Positions 37,370-48,700 of a stretch of 64,000 bases of DNA are shown here, in pieces. The stretch is from positions 1-64,000 of the forward strand of contig JABANP010000038.1 in assembly GCA_013115135.1 (NCBI GenBank), read 5' to 3'. How positions within the stretch are numbered: position 1 is the stretch's first letter; the number at the start of each line of letters is the position of its first letter. The position numbers and the translations under genes were made by a program. The notes under the pieces are model-generated. The model was not told the origin of the DNA and searched no databases. It saw only the letters and a program-made list of their open reading frames with translations. This DNA is from Perkinsus olseni. Lineage: Eukaryota; Perkinsozoa; Perkinsida; Perkinsidae.

Positions 37370-38422
37370 AGGGGAAAGTTGCTCACTCTGAGACGGTAAG
37401 GGCGGTTAACGAAACATCCACTTGTGTGCAAGTGAACGGCAGCCTTCGCGTCCCTCCCCCCACAGCACAGTTAGCCATGCCATGCGCGCTGAGCGTTGAC
37501 TTTGACCGACGCAGCAGAGGTACGAGCCTTAAGCCTGCAACCATGGACAGGGCGGTCTTATGCGAGAATGTATACAAAGGCCGATAATGGAACAGTTACT
37601 TTCGTGCTGCGAGCTCAAACCGAGGCGAGCGAAACTTGCTCTTTCACTGCACTTGCACGCATCAGATGTTGCGTACGATGTCGTCGTCGTCGTCGTCGTC
37701 GGATGATGATGATCATCATCATCCTAAGTTGAGTTGATTTGAGATAACATGACATTGTAGCTCCAATTTTTTCTGGTCCGATTATCATCCCTAGGCCTCG
37801 GGAGTGAACAGTTTGTGACTTTGCTGTGGTCCTGAGGTCGTTTAGGTTGAACTCCCGTAGGGTCTATCGGCTCTAAACTGAGTTCAGGGAACAGCAACAA
37901 CAGCAGCAGCGGTGGCTCTTAGTGCTGTTGAAGCGGTAGTACCGACTCGTCGAGAAGGTTGTTAGTGTCATTTTCGAGGTGATCCGAGACGCTAATTTTC
38001 GTCCGCAGGCGGCGGCTCACGTCTCCTAGCATGTTCGTTAGCACATAGCTGAACAGGTCACATTTTCGGTCTGGCCTGTAAAGGAATCGCGTTCGAAGAC
38101 TTCACCAACGCATCGGGTGTTTCACAGATCGGTTGATGAGAAGCCTTCTGAGGGCGTTGACTTGTCTGAGGAAGGCCCGCCTCCTTCCTTAAATTACCTC
38201 GCCTGTTGAACCCCACTTTGCGGAGCAACAAAAAGGAGCCCCGTTCTCTCTTAGTGACTTGATGCACTACGTTGCTATCCACTGTAGTCTTGAGGGGAGC
38301 GTAGGTCGGAGGACAGGTCCGTGCACGACGTAGTCGAGGCTGCTTGAACGTCCCGAGGATGCCGGGTCGTGTCTCCTGATTTCTAAGTTGTAGTTTTTGC
38401 TACTGTACCATCCTCCTTCGCC
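37370..38422. other. Divergent intergenic region between family copy gamma and the proteasome gene
   Basis: About 1.05 kb between two head-to-head genes, so it should hold both promoters. It contains a CGT/TCG triplet run followed by a 24-bp perfect palindrome (37701-37724). No coding region is supported. Confidence 0.55.
37701..37724. repeat. Perfect 24-bp palindrome of GAT/ATC triplets
   Basis: GGATGATGATGA is followed directly by its exact reverse complement, next to a run of about seven CGT/TCG triplets (37680-37700). This is simple-sequence DNA able to form a hairpin. Confidence 0.85.
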
Positions 38423-39584
38423 ATGTCGGGTTATGATCGTGCTATCACCGTATTCTCGCCCGATGGTCATCTCTTCCAAGTTGAGTAAGTATTCTGGGTA
38501 TCCTAGGTTGACCCAAGCAAATTATCCATCATAAGATACGCTTTGGAGGCAGTAAGAAAGGGCACGACAGCCGTTGGAGTTCGAGGAAAGGACACTGCCG
38601 TCCTTGCCGTTGAGAGGAAGGCCATTCCTAAGCTCCAGGACCCCAGGTATGTCACCAGGTCCTCTGAACCTAGTCGAATGCTCTACATCAGGACGGTTCG
38701 GAAGATCCTAAAAATCGACCAGCATGTGGTGCTAGCCTTTGCTGGTCTCAACGCTGACGCGAGGGTAATAGAGGGTAGAACCGCCGTATTCAAAGACGTG
38801 ATTTGGTCGATTGCAGGTATTGGCTAATAAGGCTCGTGTAGAGTGTCAGAGCTATCGTCTTAATGTCGAGGACCAGCCCACAGTAGACTACGTGGCTCGT
38901 TATATCGCGGGAGTTCAACAGCAGTACACCTACAAGGGAGGTCATGAGGGAGGGTTCTATCGGCTCTATCGTATTCGTCAATGACAGGACGTATTACTAC
39001 TACCTCACATGTGCTCGAATGCGCCTGAGCGTAATTTGTCTTTCCTCAGGCGCTCGCCCATTCGGTATTTCCACTTTGATCATTGGCCAGAATGAAAATA
39101 AGAAACCACAATTGTAATAAACATCCCTACAGTAGTGCTGTGTTGAGCTCACTCTCAACTGTTGTCGTTGTTGCAGGTATCAAACCGATCCTTCCGGTTC
39201 CTTCAACTCGTGGAAGGCTGCTGCTATCGGCAGGAACAGCAAGACTGGTAATATTCACAACTACTGAGCCCGCCTCCACGCCCCCTTCTCAGTGACTGAT
39301 TACCTCGAGAAAAACTACAAGGAGGACATGGCTGAGCAGGAGACGATCGATATGGCCATCAGGGCTCTGCTGGAGGTTGTGGATCCCAGTGGGAAGAACG
39401 TCGAGGTCTGCCTCATGAAGCCTGATGGCACTCTTGTTATGCTCGAGGACACTGTGGTGGAGGATCTTTGCAAGGTAATGCTGCCATGGAGACACTCATG
39501 ATGATAATACTCACCCTAACTCCTGATCAGTCGCTCGATGAGGGTCTCGAAAAGGCCAGGCAACAGCAGCAGCAGCGCGCCTGA
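38423..39584 (+). CDS. PSMA7: 20S proteasome subunit alpha type-7 (alpha4)
   Basis: The start is ATG 38423 ('[20 protein letters not shown]'), the N-terminal proteasome alpha signature, continuing after an intron as '[20 protein letters not shown]'. Later exons read '[20 protein letters not shown]', 'ADARVI', '[20 protein letters not shown]', '[11 protein letters not shown]', '[20 protein letters not shown]' and '[20 protein letters not shown]'. The C-terminus is '[17 protein letters not shown]', with the stop at 39582-39584. Exon order and motifs match alpha4/PSMA7 along its whole length, including 'VGVRG' and 'DARV'. Like other alpha subunits it has no N-terminal catalytic Thr. At least five introns, all short except about 110-150 nt near 39050-39175. 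Confidence 0.95.
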
Positions 39585-39708
39585 GTAATAAACCACCATT
39601 TGTGAGCGTACTAGGAATGATAGTTTCTCACACCGATCTTTGTTCGTTTTGTTGGTTACGGCCGAGGCTAGTTTTCGAAGGTAATTTTTCCTCTCTGTTA
39701 TCACCGGC

Positions 39709-40132
39709 ATGGTAGGCGTCTCCCTGCGGGCACTCTGGCGTCTGACAATTCTCCGCTTCGCCATTGTTACGGTGATTGTTAACCTACCCTGCACGCGTAA
39801 GTTCATCGGTCATGCTATCAACACCATGCTCATCCCTGTCGATATACTCTCCAACGGCGACCCGATGATCATGGACACGAGCGGTAGTGCAGTGAGTCTG
39901 TGTCTGTCATTAATGGGCTCTGCGCTACTACATCGACTCTAGCCTTGAGGTGGATAAGGCTCACCCTTTTTGGCAACAACAGCATCTTTTTGACACCCCC
40001 ACCATCCTGTACCATACTACTCCATGCTACACTCTACCGTCGATCCTGCTGGCCGTCACGTCCGCGGGGCTTTTTTCGATCATCATATTTTCGTACGGTA
40101 CTGAGCTGTGCATTGATTGTTACATTGTATAA
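39709..40132 (+). CDS. Small two-helix membrane protein, unknown
   Basis: ATG 39709 begins 'MVGVSLRALWRLTILRFAIV' (first hydrophobic helix), then 'HAINTMLIPVDILSNGDPMI'. A GTGAGT donor after 'TSGSA' and a CTCTAG acceptor lead to 'EVDKAHPFWQQQHLF' and a second helix, 'LPSILLAVTSAGLFSIIIFS', ending at 40130-40132. The phase of the join is off by my reading, so one boundary is wrong. The family is not recognised. Size and two-helix form would suit a small organelle membrane protein, but that is a guess. It starts 125 nt after the proteasome stop. Confidence 0.4.
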
Positions 40133-41210
40133 AGGGAGACCGTTCCATGTCAGTAGGCGTCTCCCTTATTACTGCTGCGTCGTCTGAGCACATGAGATAA
40201 GCTGTTGAGGCCACGCAGATGATGAACATGATGATGGATTCTGTAGTAGCCAATCCTATTAGACAACTCTGATTTGTGTTGCTTGCTCTCCGCCGATTTT
40301 GTTGCTACTTGCTCTCAGCTGATAGCATCTTCATAATGTCAAACGTCACACCGTCTCGTGTCGGGTAAAAGTACAACCGTCGTATTGGCCAACCGTGACT
40401 TCATCCGGGATATCAGGGATGCTTGTTGACTAGATATCCTCGTACGAGCATTCACTAACGCACCGGGCGAATCGTTCTCAACGGCGGTGTCGAGTATAAT
40501 CCAACAGACCATAGGCTAGAGGTTCGGCAATACCTCACCAGAACTTAATCACAGGGAGTGGTAGTAGTCACCTGCTGCTCACTGCCAGCCAGGGGGTCTG
40601 AGAAAACTGTGTAGCGGGGCATCCATTCGGGTGTGTCTCTTCAAGCGTGATCATACTGAGAGAGAGCTGTAATCTCATTCTCCCCAATCGTGGGTAATGG
40701 TTGAAGGTATTGTAGCGGCATGGTAAGGCATGGCTGACTTCCTCCCTGTGTTCTGCTTCGGATTGCTCCTTTGGGAGGTGCTGTAGCAGAGCGAATAAGC
40801 AGCGCAGTACACATCAGAGCTTGCAGTCGAGAGCAATGCTCTCAGAGCATCCCTGAAGCCTGGAGCCTCGGTGAACCCAAGGCACGATGACTACTCAATT
40901 GAGGGGCCAGATGGTATTTTCTGCTGCTCCACGGAGATCTTTCAACTCGGAACATCTCTGAAAGTTTCAAGTGGAAGAGTTGGATAAATACTCATAGATG
41001 ATAGCAGCGTGGCCTTACTTGGCAGAGGTTTCGTCCGACTCACGGTGTCGCATCCGCCTGCTACCCACTTCCACCCTCATGGTGCCTCCATACTGTATAG
41101 CATGTTGTGTTACCAGTCTATGGTCAATATCTTTACTCATGGGGTGCAGCTCGCCACCACTCTAGGCAGTCGCAGTGTAGTCCTCTATATATAGTACTCA
41201 CTGCAGGGTC
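40133..41210. other. Intergenic region, nothing recognised
   Basis: About 1.1 kb. A 61-codon frame at 41009-41194 has no supporting features. No repeats or RNA gene seen. Confidence 0.5.
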
Positions 41211-41878
41211 ATGGATGAGAGAGGGGCGTCAGAGACGGCCATGATACCTCAGCCGACTGGAGAACTCGGTGATGGGCCTTCTGGCAGCAGCAGTCCGCCC
41301 TTCAGTCCGGCTCGCCTTGTTGTAGGTGTTTCCACCCGTCCTACTACGGCGGCGGATTCGGAGAAGATGACGGGCGATGGTGAGCACGCGAGGGAGAGGA
41401 TGGTAGAGCAAGTAGATGAGATGGCTACCGAGGGAACGGTAGCTAGGCCATGCTCATCCCGATGCCGAAGTGTCTCGACAGGTCCTCAACCTAAAGGCAC
41501 GGTTCCTCATGGATTTGAACACGAGGGACTTCCCTAAGGCTTTGGAGACGGCGAGGGAACGTAAAGAGGAGAGCTGTCGTCGCTATGGGGCATCAGAATT
41601 GATGGCCATTTCCGGGTGGGAAGTGGACGAACCTGGTGGTGATCTCTTCAGTATCGGCTCTGGACCCTGAGGATGCCACCGTGAAGGAGTTCCAAGTGGT
41701 CATCCAAAGATGGATGGATCTATTATGTCGGTGCCGATGAGTTCCCTCACTTGTACATTACTTGTTTACAGGCATGAGAGACGATGATGATGATGATGAT
41801 GAGGCGGAGAAGGATGAGAGCTCAGACCATTCTTCCAGCAACGGGGATGGGCATGCCGAGATGGACAGTTGTCCTTGA
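41211..41878 (+). CDS. ERICH2-like (glutamate-rich protein 2) small acidic protein
   Basis: ATG 41211 starts a Ser/Pro/Glu-rich region ('MDERGASETAMIPQPTGELG'). After a short intron, the helical core reads 'DAEVSRQVLNLKARFLMDLN' and 'TRDFPKALETARE'; then, after a further intron, 'ALDPEDATVKEFQVVIQR'. A last exon is strongly acidic ('MRDDDDDDDEAEKDESSDHS') and stops at 41876-41878. The pattern of a helix pair (aligned with the ERICH2 core 'A..LC..IL.YEP.N..A..F') is what I recognise. ERICH2 is tied to cilia and sperm in animals, but that role is not shown here. Confidence in the family is moderate, in coding status good. Confidence 0.55.
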
Positions 41879-41985
41879 CTAGGATGACTTGCGTTAGTCA
41901 ATAAGGAGGCAGCCAGGAGCGGTCTACAGCAGCCCCTCGGTGCCGCTGCTGTCCATCCGGTCGGATCTTCAAACCCAGATACATC

Positions 41986-44900
41986 ATGTTACTCAATTAT
42001 CATTCTCTCTTCCTTCTTATCCTCCCCAGTTGGGGACAACACTGTGATCAACATCAACTGCAGTACTCTGTTCTAGAGGACTGTCCAACCTCCCATCCAG
42101 ACAGCAGCCATATCAGCATCTTTGCTGAGAGGCTTCCTGACGTGGGTGCCTGCGAAGTAACTCTACCCACACTATCCGCAGTCCGGAGAGGGCCTCGTCC
42201 AGGTCCCAGACCCACTGCATGGCGTGCCCTGCGATGTACGCTGCGAGAAAGGGGAGTTCTATACGGGCCTCCTGGTCAATCGTCATATAGAGGGTCGATG
42301 TGTCAAGTGTCGAAGCGGCCAGTGAGCCGTGGTGGATACAAGGGGCCGGTGATAATTTCCTGTCAATAGATACAGCGTGGGAGGAGGCCGAGTGTTGACG
42401 AACTGGGTGCCAGCGGAAGCACACCCCTCCATGAAAAGCTGGTGTGTCCATTCTCTCGAGTTTGGGTACGGATGGGCCATTGGGGAATCCTGGGTGCCGT
42501 ACAGGGTCAACACTAGCACGGACAACAACAGCAGCAGCGAGAGATGTAACTATCGACATGGGTGTCGTGCGGTAATGGTAGTCCTAGCAGGCATGTCATG
42601 GGTTGCGAGTGAGGACGGCGAAGTGGTGTACTCCGGCGAGAACTACGGCAACCCAGATATCGACAGCGTCCTCAGACTGCAGGACAATTGGCTCAGCGAT
42701 GGAGAGGCCCGCTTCGTGTATATGGTAATATCGGGCTGTGGGCATCGGTAGACCAACGACGCACAGGTTGACGGCGAGGACGAATTTGACGGTTTTCGGT
42801 TCATGGTTGACGGGGTGATGATGCTAGGCCCCGAGTACACCACCGTTGATGATGATGGTAATCTCGTTTGGAAGGAGGTGAGGTCCTTGAGGCGGCTGTG
42901 CCCCATCGCTGTCATAGGGAAGTGTGTCGTTGGAGGCCGGGCCGCACACGTTGGAGTGGGTCTACTCTAAAGATATGTCGGAGGACTATGGCTATGACCG
43001 AGCTTGGATACGGTCTATAGAGCTCCTAGGGACCCGGACGGTGGATCTCGACTGCCTCCCCTGTCCGCCCGGTGACCAACGTGGGTCCTTTGTCTCCGCC
43101 TCCTTCGGGGCGCAACCCTCCTCAGGGCTGCTGACGAGTACCGTAAGGGAGCAGTGCCTGTTCTGCGGGAGGGATGAGTATCCAGATCACAACACTAGTG
43201 TGTGCCAGCAGTGCCCTCCTGGACAGTAGGTGTCGTCATGCTTTTCCACGATGCTTTAGCCGGCCGCAGGTATGCAGCTCCTGGGGACTCCTCATGCTCT
43301 GTAAGGCCCCCGTGCACAGCCGAGGACTATTCTATACAGTACTCGGACTGTGACGCGGCGACGTGGAAGAGAACGGTACCTCTACCTTCACTTTCTGCTA
43401 CACCACCACCAATGCGGGCATAGGGACGCTACGGCTGGTCATCTCCAATCGTCTGCGATTCTCAACTGCCCGAGAGTGTCCCTCTTCCTACCGAGACGAT
43501 AACGACGGCCTGTGAGGATTGCCCTACAGGAAGCTATCTGGACCCTCAGGAAGGCAGGTGTATCCGGTAACTCTAGGGGCTATACACCCGTCGTCACCTT
43601 GCAGTCTTCAGGTGCCCGGCTGAGATGGGCAAGATCGCTACAGCGCAGGGCTGTGCGGCATGCCCCGATGGGCAGGTCAGTGCTCCCTCCATGCCAAGTA
43701 GCAGCCTGGTGGTAGCAGGTACCCGCGATAGAATTGGTGGTCAACTCATTCCCTGCCCTTTGGTCTCTTCCATTCCGTTTCCGAGGGGGGTCCTGGCAGG
43801 CCCGACAGGAATCTTTGGCGACGGAGGTCAGCCACCGTCAGCCCTAATGCTTCCATAAGGTCGGCCTCAGCTAACTGACCATCTCACGAGGAGCGTCGAA
43901 TTGACGTGGAGGGTTGAGATGCTCGCTCGAGGTGTCCTCAAGGTCAACTACTCCGTCCAAGCCGAGGGAGAGACCCCACCAGTCATTGTTGTACTCAGCA
44001 TCGCAGCTCCTTGTGGTGTACTCTAATGAGACAGGTATTCTTTGGTGCCCGAGCCGGTCAGGAGCCCATCAGGCTCACGCCGTTCGATGCCGCCAGAGGA
44101 GTGACGGTTCCTCTAAGGAGGTCACAGAGATCTCTATACGCTGCGAAGGGCCAGTTGGATCGAAGTAGTTCAGACGGCATCTGCTGTGCCCTATTAACCT
44201 TCAGGTTCACTTTCACGTCTTTCTCCCTCTCTTCTAGTAGAGGAGGTGGGGCTGCAGAGTGTCATCCCTGTGATCCTGGCCAAGCTCTGGTTGACGGCTC
44301 CTGCCAGGAGTGTCCCAAAGGGCAGTACTCTTCTAAGGATGGCGCGGCGTGCAGACCTTGCAGTGTGAGGCTAAGGCGTCCACTGGTTAGTAGTGAATAC
44401 TGCCCCAGGCGAATACCTATACCTCCCATGAGGGGTCAGCAGCCTGCCTTCCCTGCCCCAATGGGATGGTCTCGGAGGCAGGGGCCGACTCGTGCACTAT
44501 GAGCATAGGCTCAGATCTGGCCCATAGGTGATGGTCTATTCGACCTCAAGGCCCTCAGTGATAAGGTGGGTATCAGCCTTCCAGCTGTCCTCAGGGGCTC
44601 ATGCAGATAGCGGGAGAGTACGGGCCATTGGCTCTGCCCGACGGCCGCTCGGTCTACTTCGACCCCATCGCAGGGCGCGCCGACATAACTAAGGCTGTCG
44701 TGGCCGGCAAGTGCGCCGCCTCTGCATCACCGACAGCAGCAGAGGTGGAAACAACTAAGAGGTGGTTCAACGCGCTCCGGTATATCCTTGCAGGGGGACA
44801 CCGATCGTGTGCCCATTGGCAAGTCCATCGCGGAAGTGGAAGCCTCTGGTCATGGAATAGGACTAGTGCTGGTCGCCCCTGCCGAGGTTGGAGCATGCCA

Positions 44901-45659
44901 AAGCGTAGCCGCGGTAAGTGACGGCGGCAGCCAGTAGCAGTACGGCTCAGAAACCTCCACAGATCAACCTCATATGCGACCCCTCCGTTGCGAACAAGTC
45001 CACGTACCCAGTGGCCACGCTACTGCCAGCACCTCAGAATACACGTAGCCGTATGATCAGCACTCCTCTGCCAGCCCCTTTGGGCAGGTATCTGCGGTGG
45101 ACAGTATGTATCGATAGGATGGCACCTGGCTGAGGCCTGTCGGCTTTGTTCTCCCGATGACTATGTCCGTACCGTCAGTGAATGCACCAATGGCACTCAG
45201 CAGGTAGCCAGTATAATTTCTTGACGGCGGCCGAGAGCGGCATTAGGTATCTTATGTGCTGTCGGACAGCCTTTGCATGGTAAGAGATGGGCCACCAGCC
45301 GAGGCCTCCTGGCAGAGCTGTGAAAGCAGCCTCCCTTGGTGAGGGTCCAACGGAGCCTGTATACACTAGAAGCTGTCCTCAGGTACTTCATCCTCGGCAT
45401 CGCCGCCGGATGCCTGGCTTTAGTCTCATCATTGCTCTACGTCCTCTACCTTCAACGTCGATGGAATGAGACCTACGGGGCCTACATGAAGCTGAGGGAG
45501 CATGTGGGACCACAGATGGAGGCGCGGACCGAACCTGTAGGAGACAGCTGTGCTCTCGTTGACCATCTCGCCAGTGTTCAGCTGGAGCTGGGGAGATCAG
45601 TCATAACCTACACTATGGAAGAAGGCCCCGATCCCTACACGGCTATTACTCCTACATGA
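41986..45659 (+). CDS. ELAPOR/EIG121 (KIAA1324)-like Cys-rich transmembrane receptor
   Basis: ATG 41986 opens a signal peptide ('MLLNYHSLFLLILPSWG'). The ectodomain contains 'GRCVKCRSGQ', then 'YSVGGGRVLTNWVPAEA', 'GYGWAIGESWVPYRV', 'SGENYGNPDIDSVLRLQDNW', 'DEFDGFRFMVDGVMMLGP', and a run of GCC2/GCC3-type Cys motifs: 'VDLDCLPCPPGDQRGS', 'CQQCPPGQ', 'CHPCDPGQALVDGSCQECPK'. 'SVRPPCTAEDYSIQYSDCDA' is highly characteristic of the ELAPOR family ('NVRPACTxxDYFxxxxxCD'). A late 'ACRLCSPDDYVRTVSECTNG' matches its membrane-proximal Cys cluster. One TM helix ('FILGIAAGCLALVSSLLYVL') and a cytoplasmic tail with 'DSCALVDHLASVQLELG' end at 45659. Many short introns. In animals the family acts in endolysosomal and autophagy traffic. 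Confidence 0.8.
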
Positions 45660-45792
45660 GCATGCCCATTACTCGTCATTCTAGTTCCTGTCTTTAACTC
45701 CCGCTCAGTCTGTTGAAGTGCTCATATTATTCTCCCCTAGTCTTGGGTTGATTCCTAAGCTGTCTTTTTGCCTGAACTCAGCCAACTTTCTA

Positions 45793-48700
45793 ATGCTGAT
45801 AACCTCCCCTCTGGCCACAAGAATTCCCCAGGGCAAGTTCACCAACTTGAGATGCGTCGAATTGGTGAACATACCGGAAGTAGTCCATAGGCCCTTCAGT
45901 GGCGATTGGATGCTCCTCCTCGCTGACGAGAAGGAAGGCTTCGCCGTTGTTCAACCGGATGGTGATGAGACTATGCTTGTTGAAGTACCCTCAGTGACCG
46001 TGGGTCGCAAGATAACCGCCATGGCGGTGACCAGCAGCTGTTCTATGCTGGCCGCCTTGGTAGCCGCTGAGGACGCCAGGCTAGAGCTGCGTATATGGAA
46101 GGACATCGCTGAGATGCTGTTCACTCCTACCGGCTGCACTACCAATTTTGCCGGCCTTCTCGACTGATACATCCATCCCATCGCGACTCTTGTGGACAGC
46201 CGACGAGGCCTTCCTAGTGGTGGAAAGGGATGGTGTCCTAGGAGGGATAGCGATGCCTAAGGGCCTGGGCCTTGCCTGATGATGACGAGCCTTTGGAGTT
46301 CAAGGCGATAGCACGACCGCATGCTCATATGCCCCTGAGGATTGGAGGTTTAGCGGTGGCCTCCTCGTCATGGGACTGGATCTACCCCGACAGCAGTATG
46401 GTACCAGTCTACGGCTCTGAGGACTTCCCTCCCTCCTCGGGCATCACCGTTGAGAGAGGCTTGGCAGGGGAGAAGTTCCCTGTGGTTGCCTTCGTCCAGG
46501 AGCACACCATCCACGTCGCCACGGGCCTCTGTATGAAGAGGATAGAGATGCCGAGGTGCCGTCCCTCCTACAGTTCCCTAAGGCCTCTACTACCGAGATG
46601 CCTGGAGAGCTGTGCTTCCTGCCGCGGACAGACCTCCACCCTTGTCTGAGGTTGGCTTCGAGTAATGCTAATCAACGCTCCATCACCATCCGTAACTTCG
46701 AGATCTGGGATGTCGAAAGGACGATCACCTTCCCAGAAGCAGTACTGCCTCGAGGCCTCAGGCCTCCTATTGTAAGCATGTCGGCTACGCGACACCAGGT
46801 CACTACTGTCAGCACTAAGGAGATGAGCGAGCGCGATCAGCCGGAGTCCCCCTTGCCCTCAAGGGTCGTCAAGGGGGTGGCTAACGTTATGGGCGAGGCC
46901 GTGGTGAGGAGCCGTGGGGGAATGAATAAACTGAGGGAACGAGCGCGGAGCAGCGGTTTTGGTTTCATGCTCAACTCCCGCAGCGGATCGTCGCCAAGAC
47001 AGTCTGCCCGGCTATCGAGGTGAGCACCATCTCAGTATCGCAGTAGTACTGTGCCATTGCGAGGGTTACCCTACCGTAGGGAGAAGACACAGTGGGCGCC
47101 TGTGGTGATGCTCATCCTAGCTGGAGGGGACCTTACTGATGGCATCCTGTACACGGTGGAAGTCGATTGTTCCTCCTCGGGATCCCTGATACGTGCTGAT
47201 ACTGTACCCTGCTTTACTACGTAGGCCCGCCTTTGCCGACTAAATTCGGATACTGGATCACCATTCCCTCAGGTCCACTGCTAGGCACGACTCGCGGCGT
47301 CCTTCTGCCCTCGGTCAGCAATTGAGCCGGGTTTGCTGCGGGACCTTGGGGTTGACCTGCCCCGGACCAGCGGGGCCCCTTACACTATGGAGGCCTACCA
47401 ATGGCTCTCGTATTCATAGACTCGGAGGTCCCGAGACTGTTGCTGTTGAGAACGAGAACACCTCTATAGAACAGCCAGTGATGGTCACTGGACGCCTCAA
47501 TGGGGCCTTCCTGGTTGTCGGTGATGCCCATACCATCCACTGGTACTCCACCGATGACCACATCGTTGGTGATGGACTGGTGGAGTTCTACACTTACAGT
47601 CGAAACAACGACTTCAACATCGCTATGGACTGTTCGGGCACTGACAGCTCTGACCACTATGAGATCCTTATAGTGCCTCTGGTCACTGGAGCTGACAGGC
47701 CCTTCTGCCTTCTCAATGTACGCCATATAGAAGACAGGGTGGAGGTGTCGGAGGTTACTAAGAGCCATGCAATAGCACCGAGGCTTGCTAGAGCTTTCAA
47801 GGAGAACCCTCAAGTACCGGTAACCGATGTAAAGCACTTGCTGCATCATGACAGCTGGGCCCTCATATTCGACAGTAAAGTTGGGCTGTTCTCCTCCACT
47901 AGAACTCAATGGGTGTCGTTGGATCGGCCATCTCTCTTCCCTCATGGTCTCCGCGGCCTCGTGGAGAGTCCCCACAATAATGAGCTCCTCGTCATGCCAC
48001 ACCGCAGCTCCACCTTCTATACAGTCAGTGTTGACCAACCGGAGAAGCCCTACGGAGCCTTCGTCGGCCACGACTCCTACGTGTCAATTCTCCAAGTCCT
48101 GAGAGACCCTTCTAGGGTGGTCAGCGCTGATGAGGCTGGAGTTCTACTAGTCTGGCATATACCCGGTCGAGTCTGCCTATGCTCCCTCGAAGGCCACTAC
48201 AACACTAGCAACTACCGCCTGAAGCCTGCCGGCCCTTCCGGTGTAATTGTCAGCTGCCAGCTCGCAGATGACCCGAGAGACCTCCTCACCGTTGACGTCT
48301 ATGGGGTCTGCATTCGCTGGGATATGCTAACTTGCCGAGCTAGCCACCTCTGCCTTGTTGGTCGTGGGTCAAGCCTGGCTGGCTTCACCTCCTTCGGAGG
48401 GATATCTCGCGTGCGCTCTGAGCGAATCATCACTGCGGCCGCTGATATCACCGTCGTCGGCTTCTGTGTCCTCACGCCCCGGCAAGTGGCCCTGGTCCTA
48501 TCGGACGGCTCCCTCGAGATCCATCCTATCGAACGTGGTGGCGAGGCAAGCCTCGGTGAGATCTGGGGTGAGCTCACCGCTCTGAGCAACAGCGCCGCCG
48601 CATTCACCAAGGCTGGGTACTCCTTCCAAGGTCGAGATGCTGGGACGCCTGGCTGGGTCCTGGCAACTCTCCTCCGAACCCAACCACGTCTACTTCTAGA

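Noticed and set aside
42113..42559. Minus-strand 148-codon ORF in the ELAPOR-like gene
   Set aside because: The plus strand carries conserved family blocks over the same bases.
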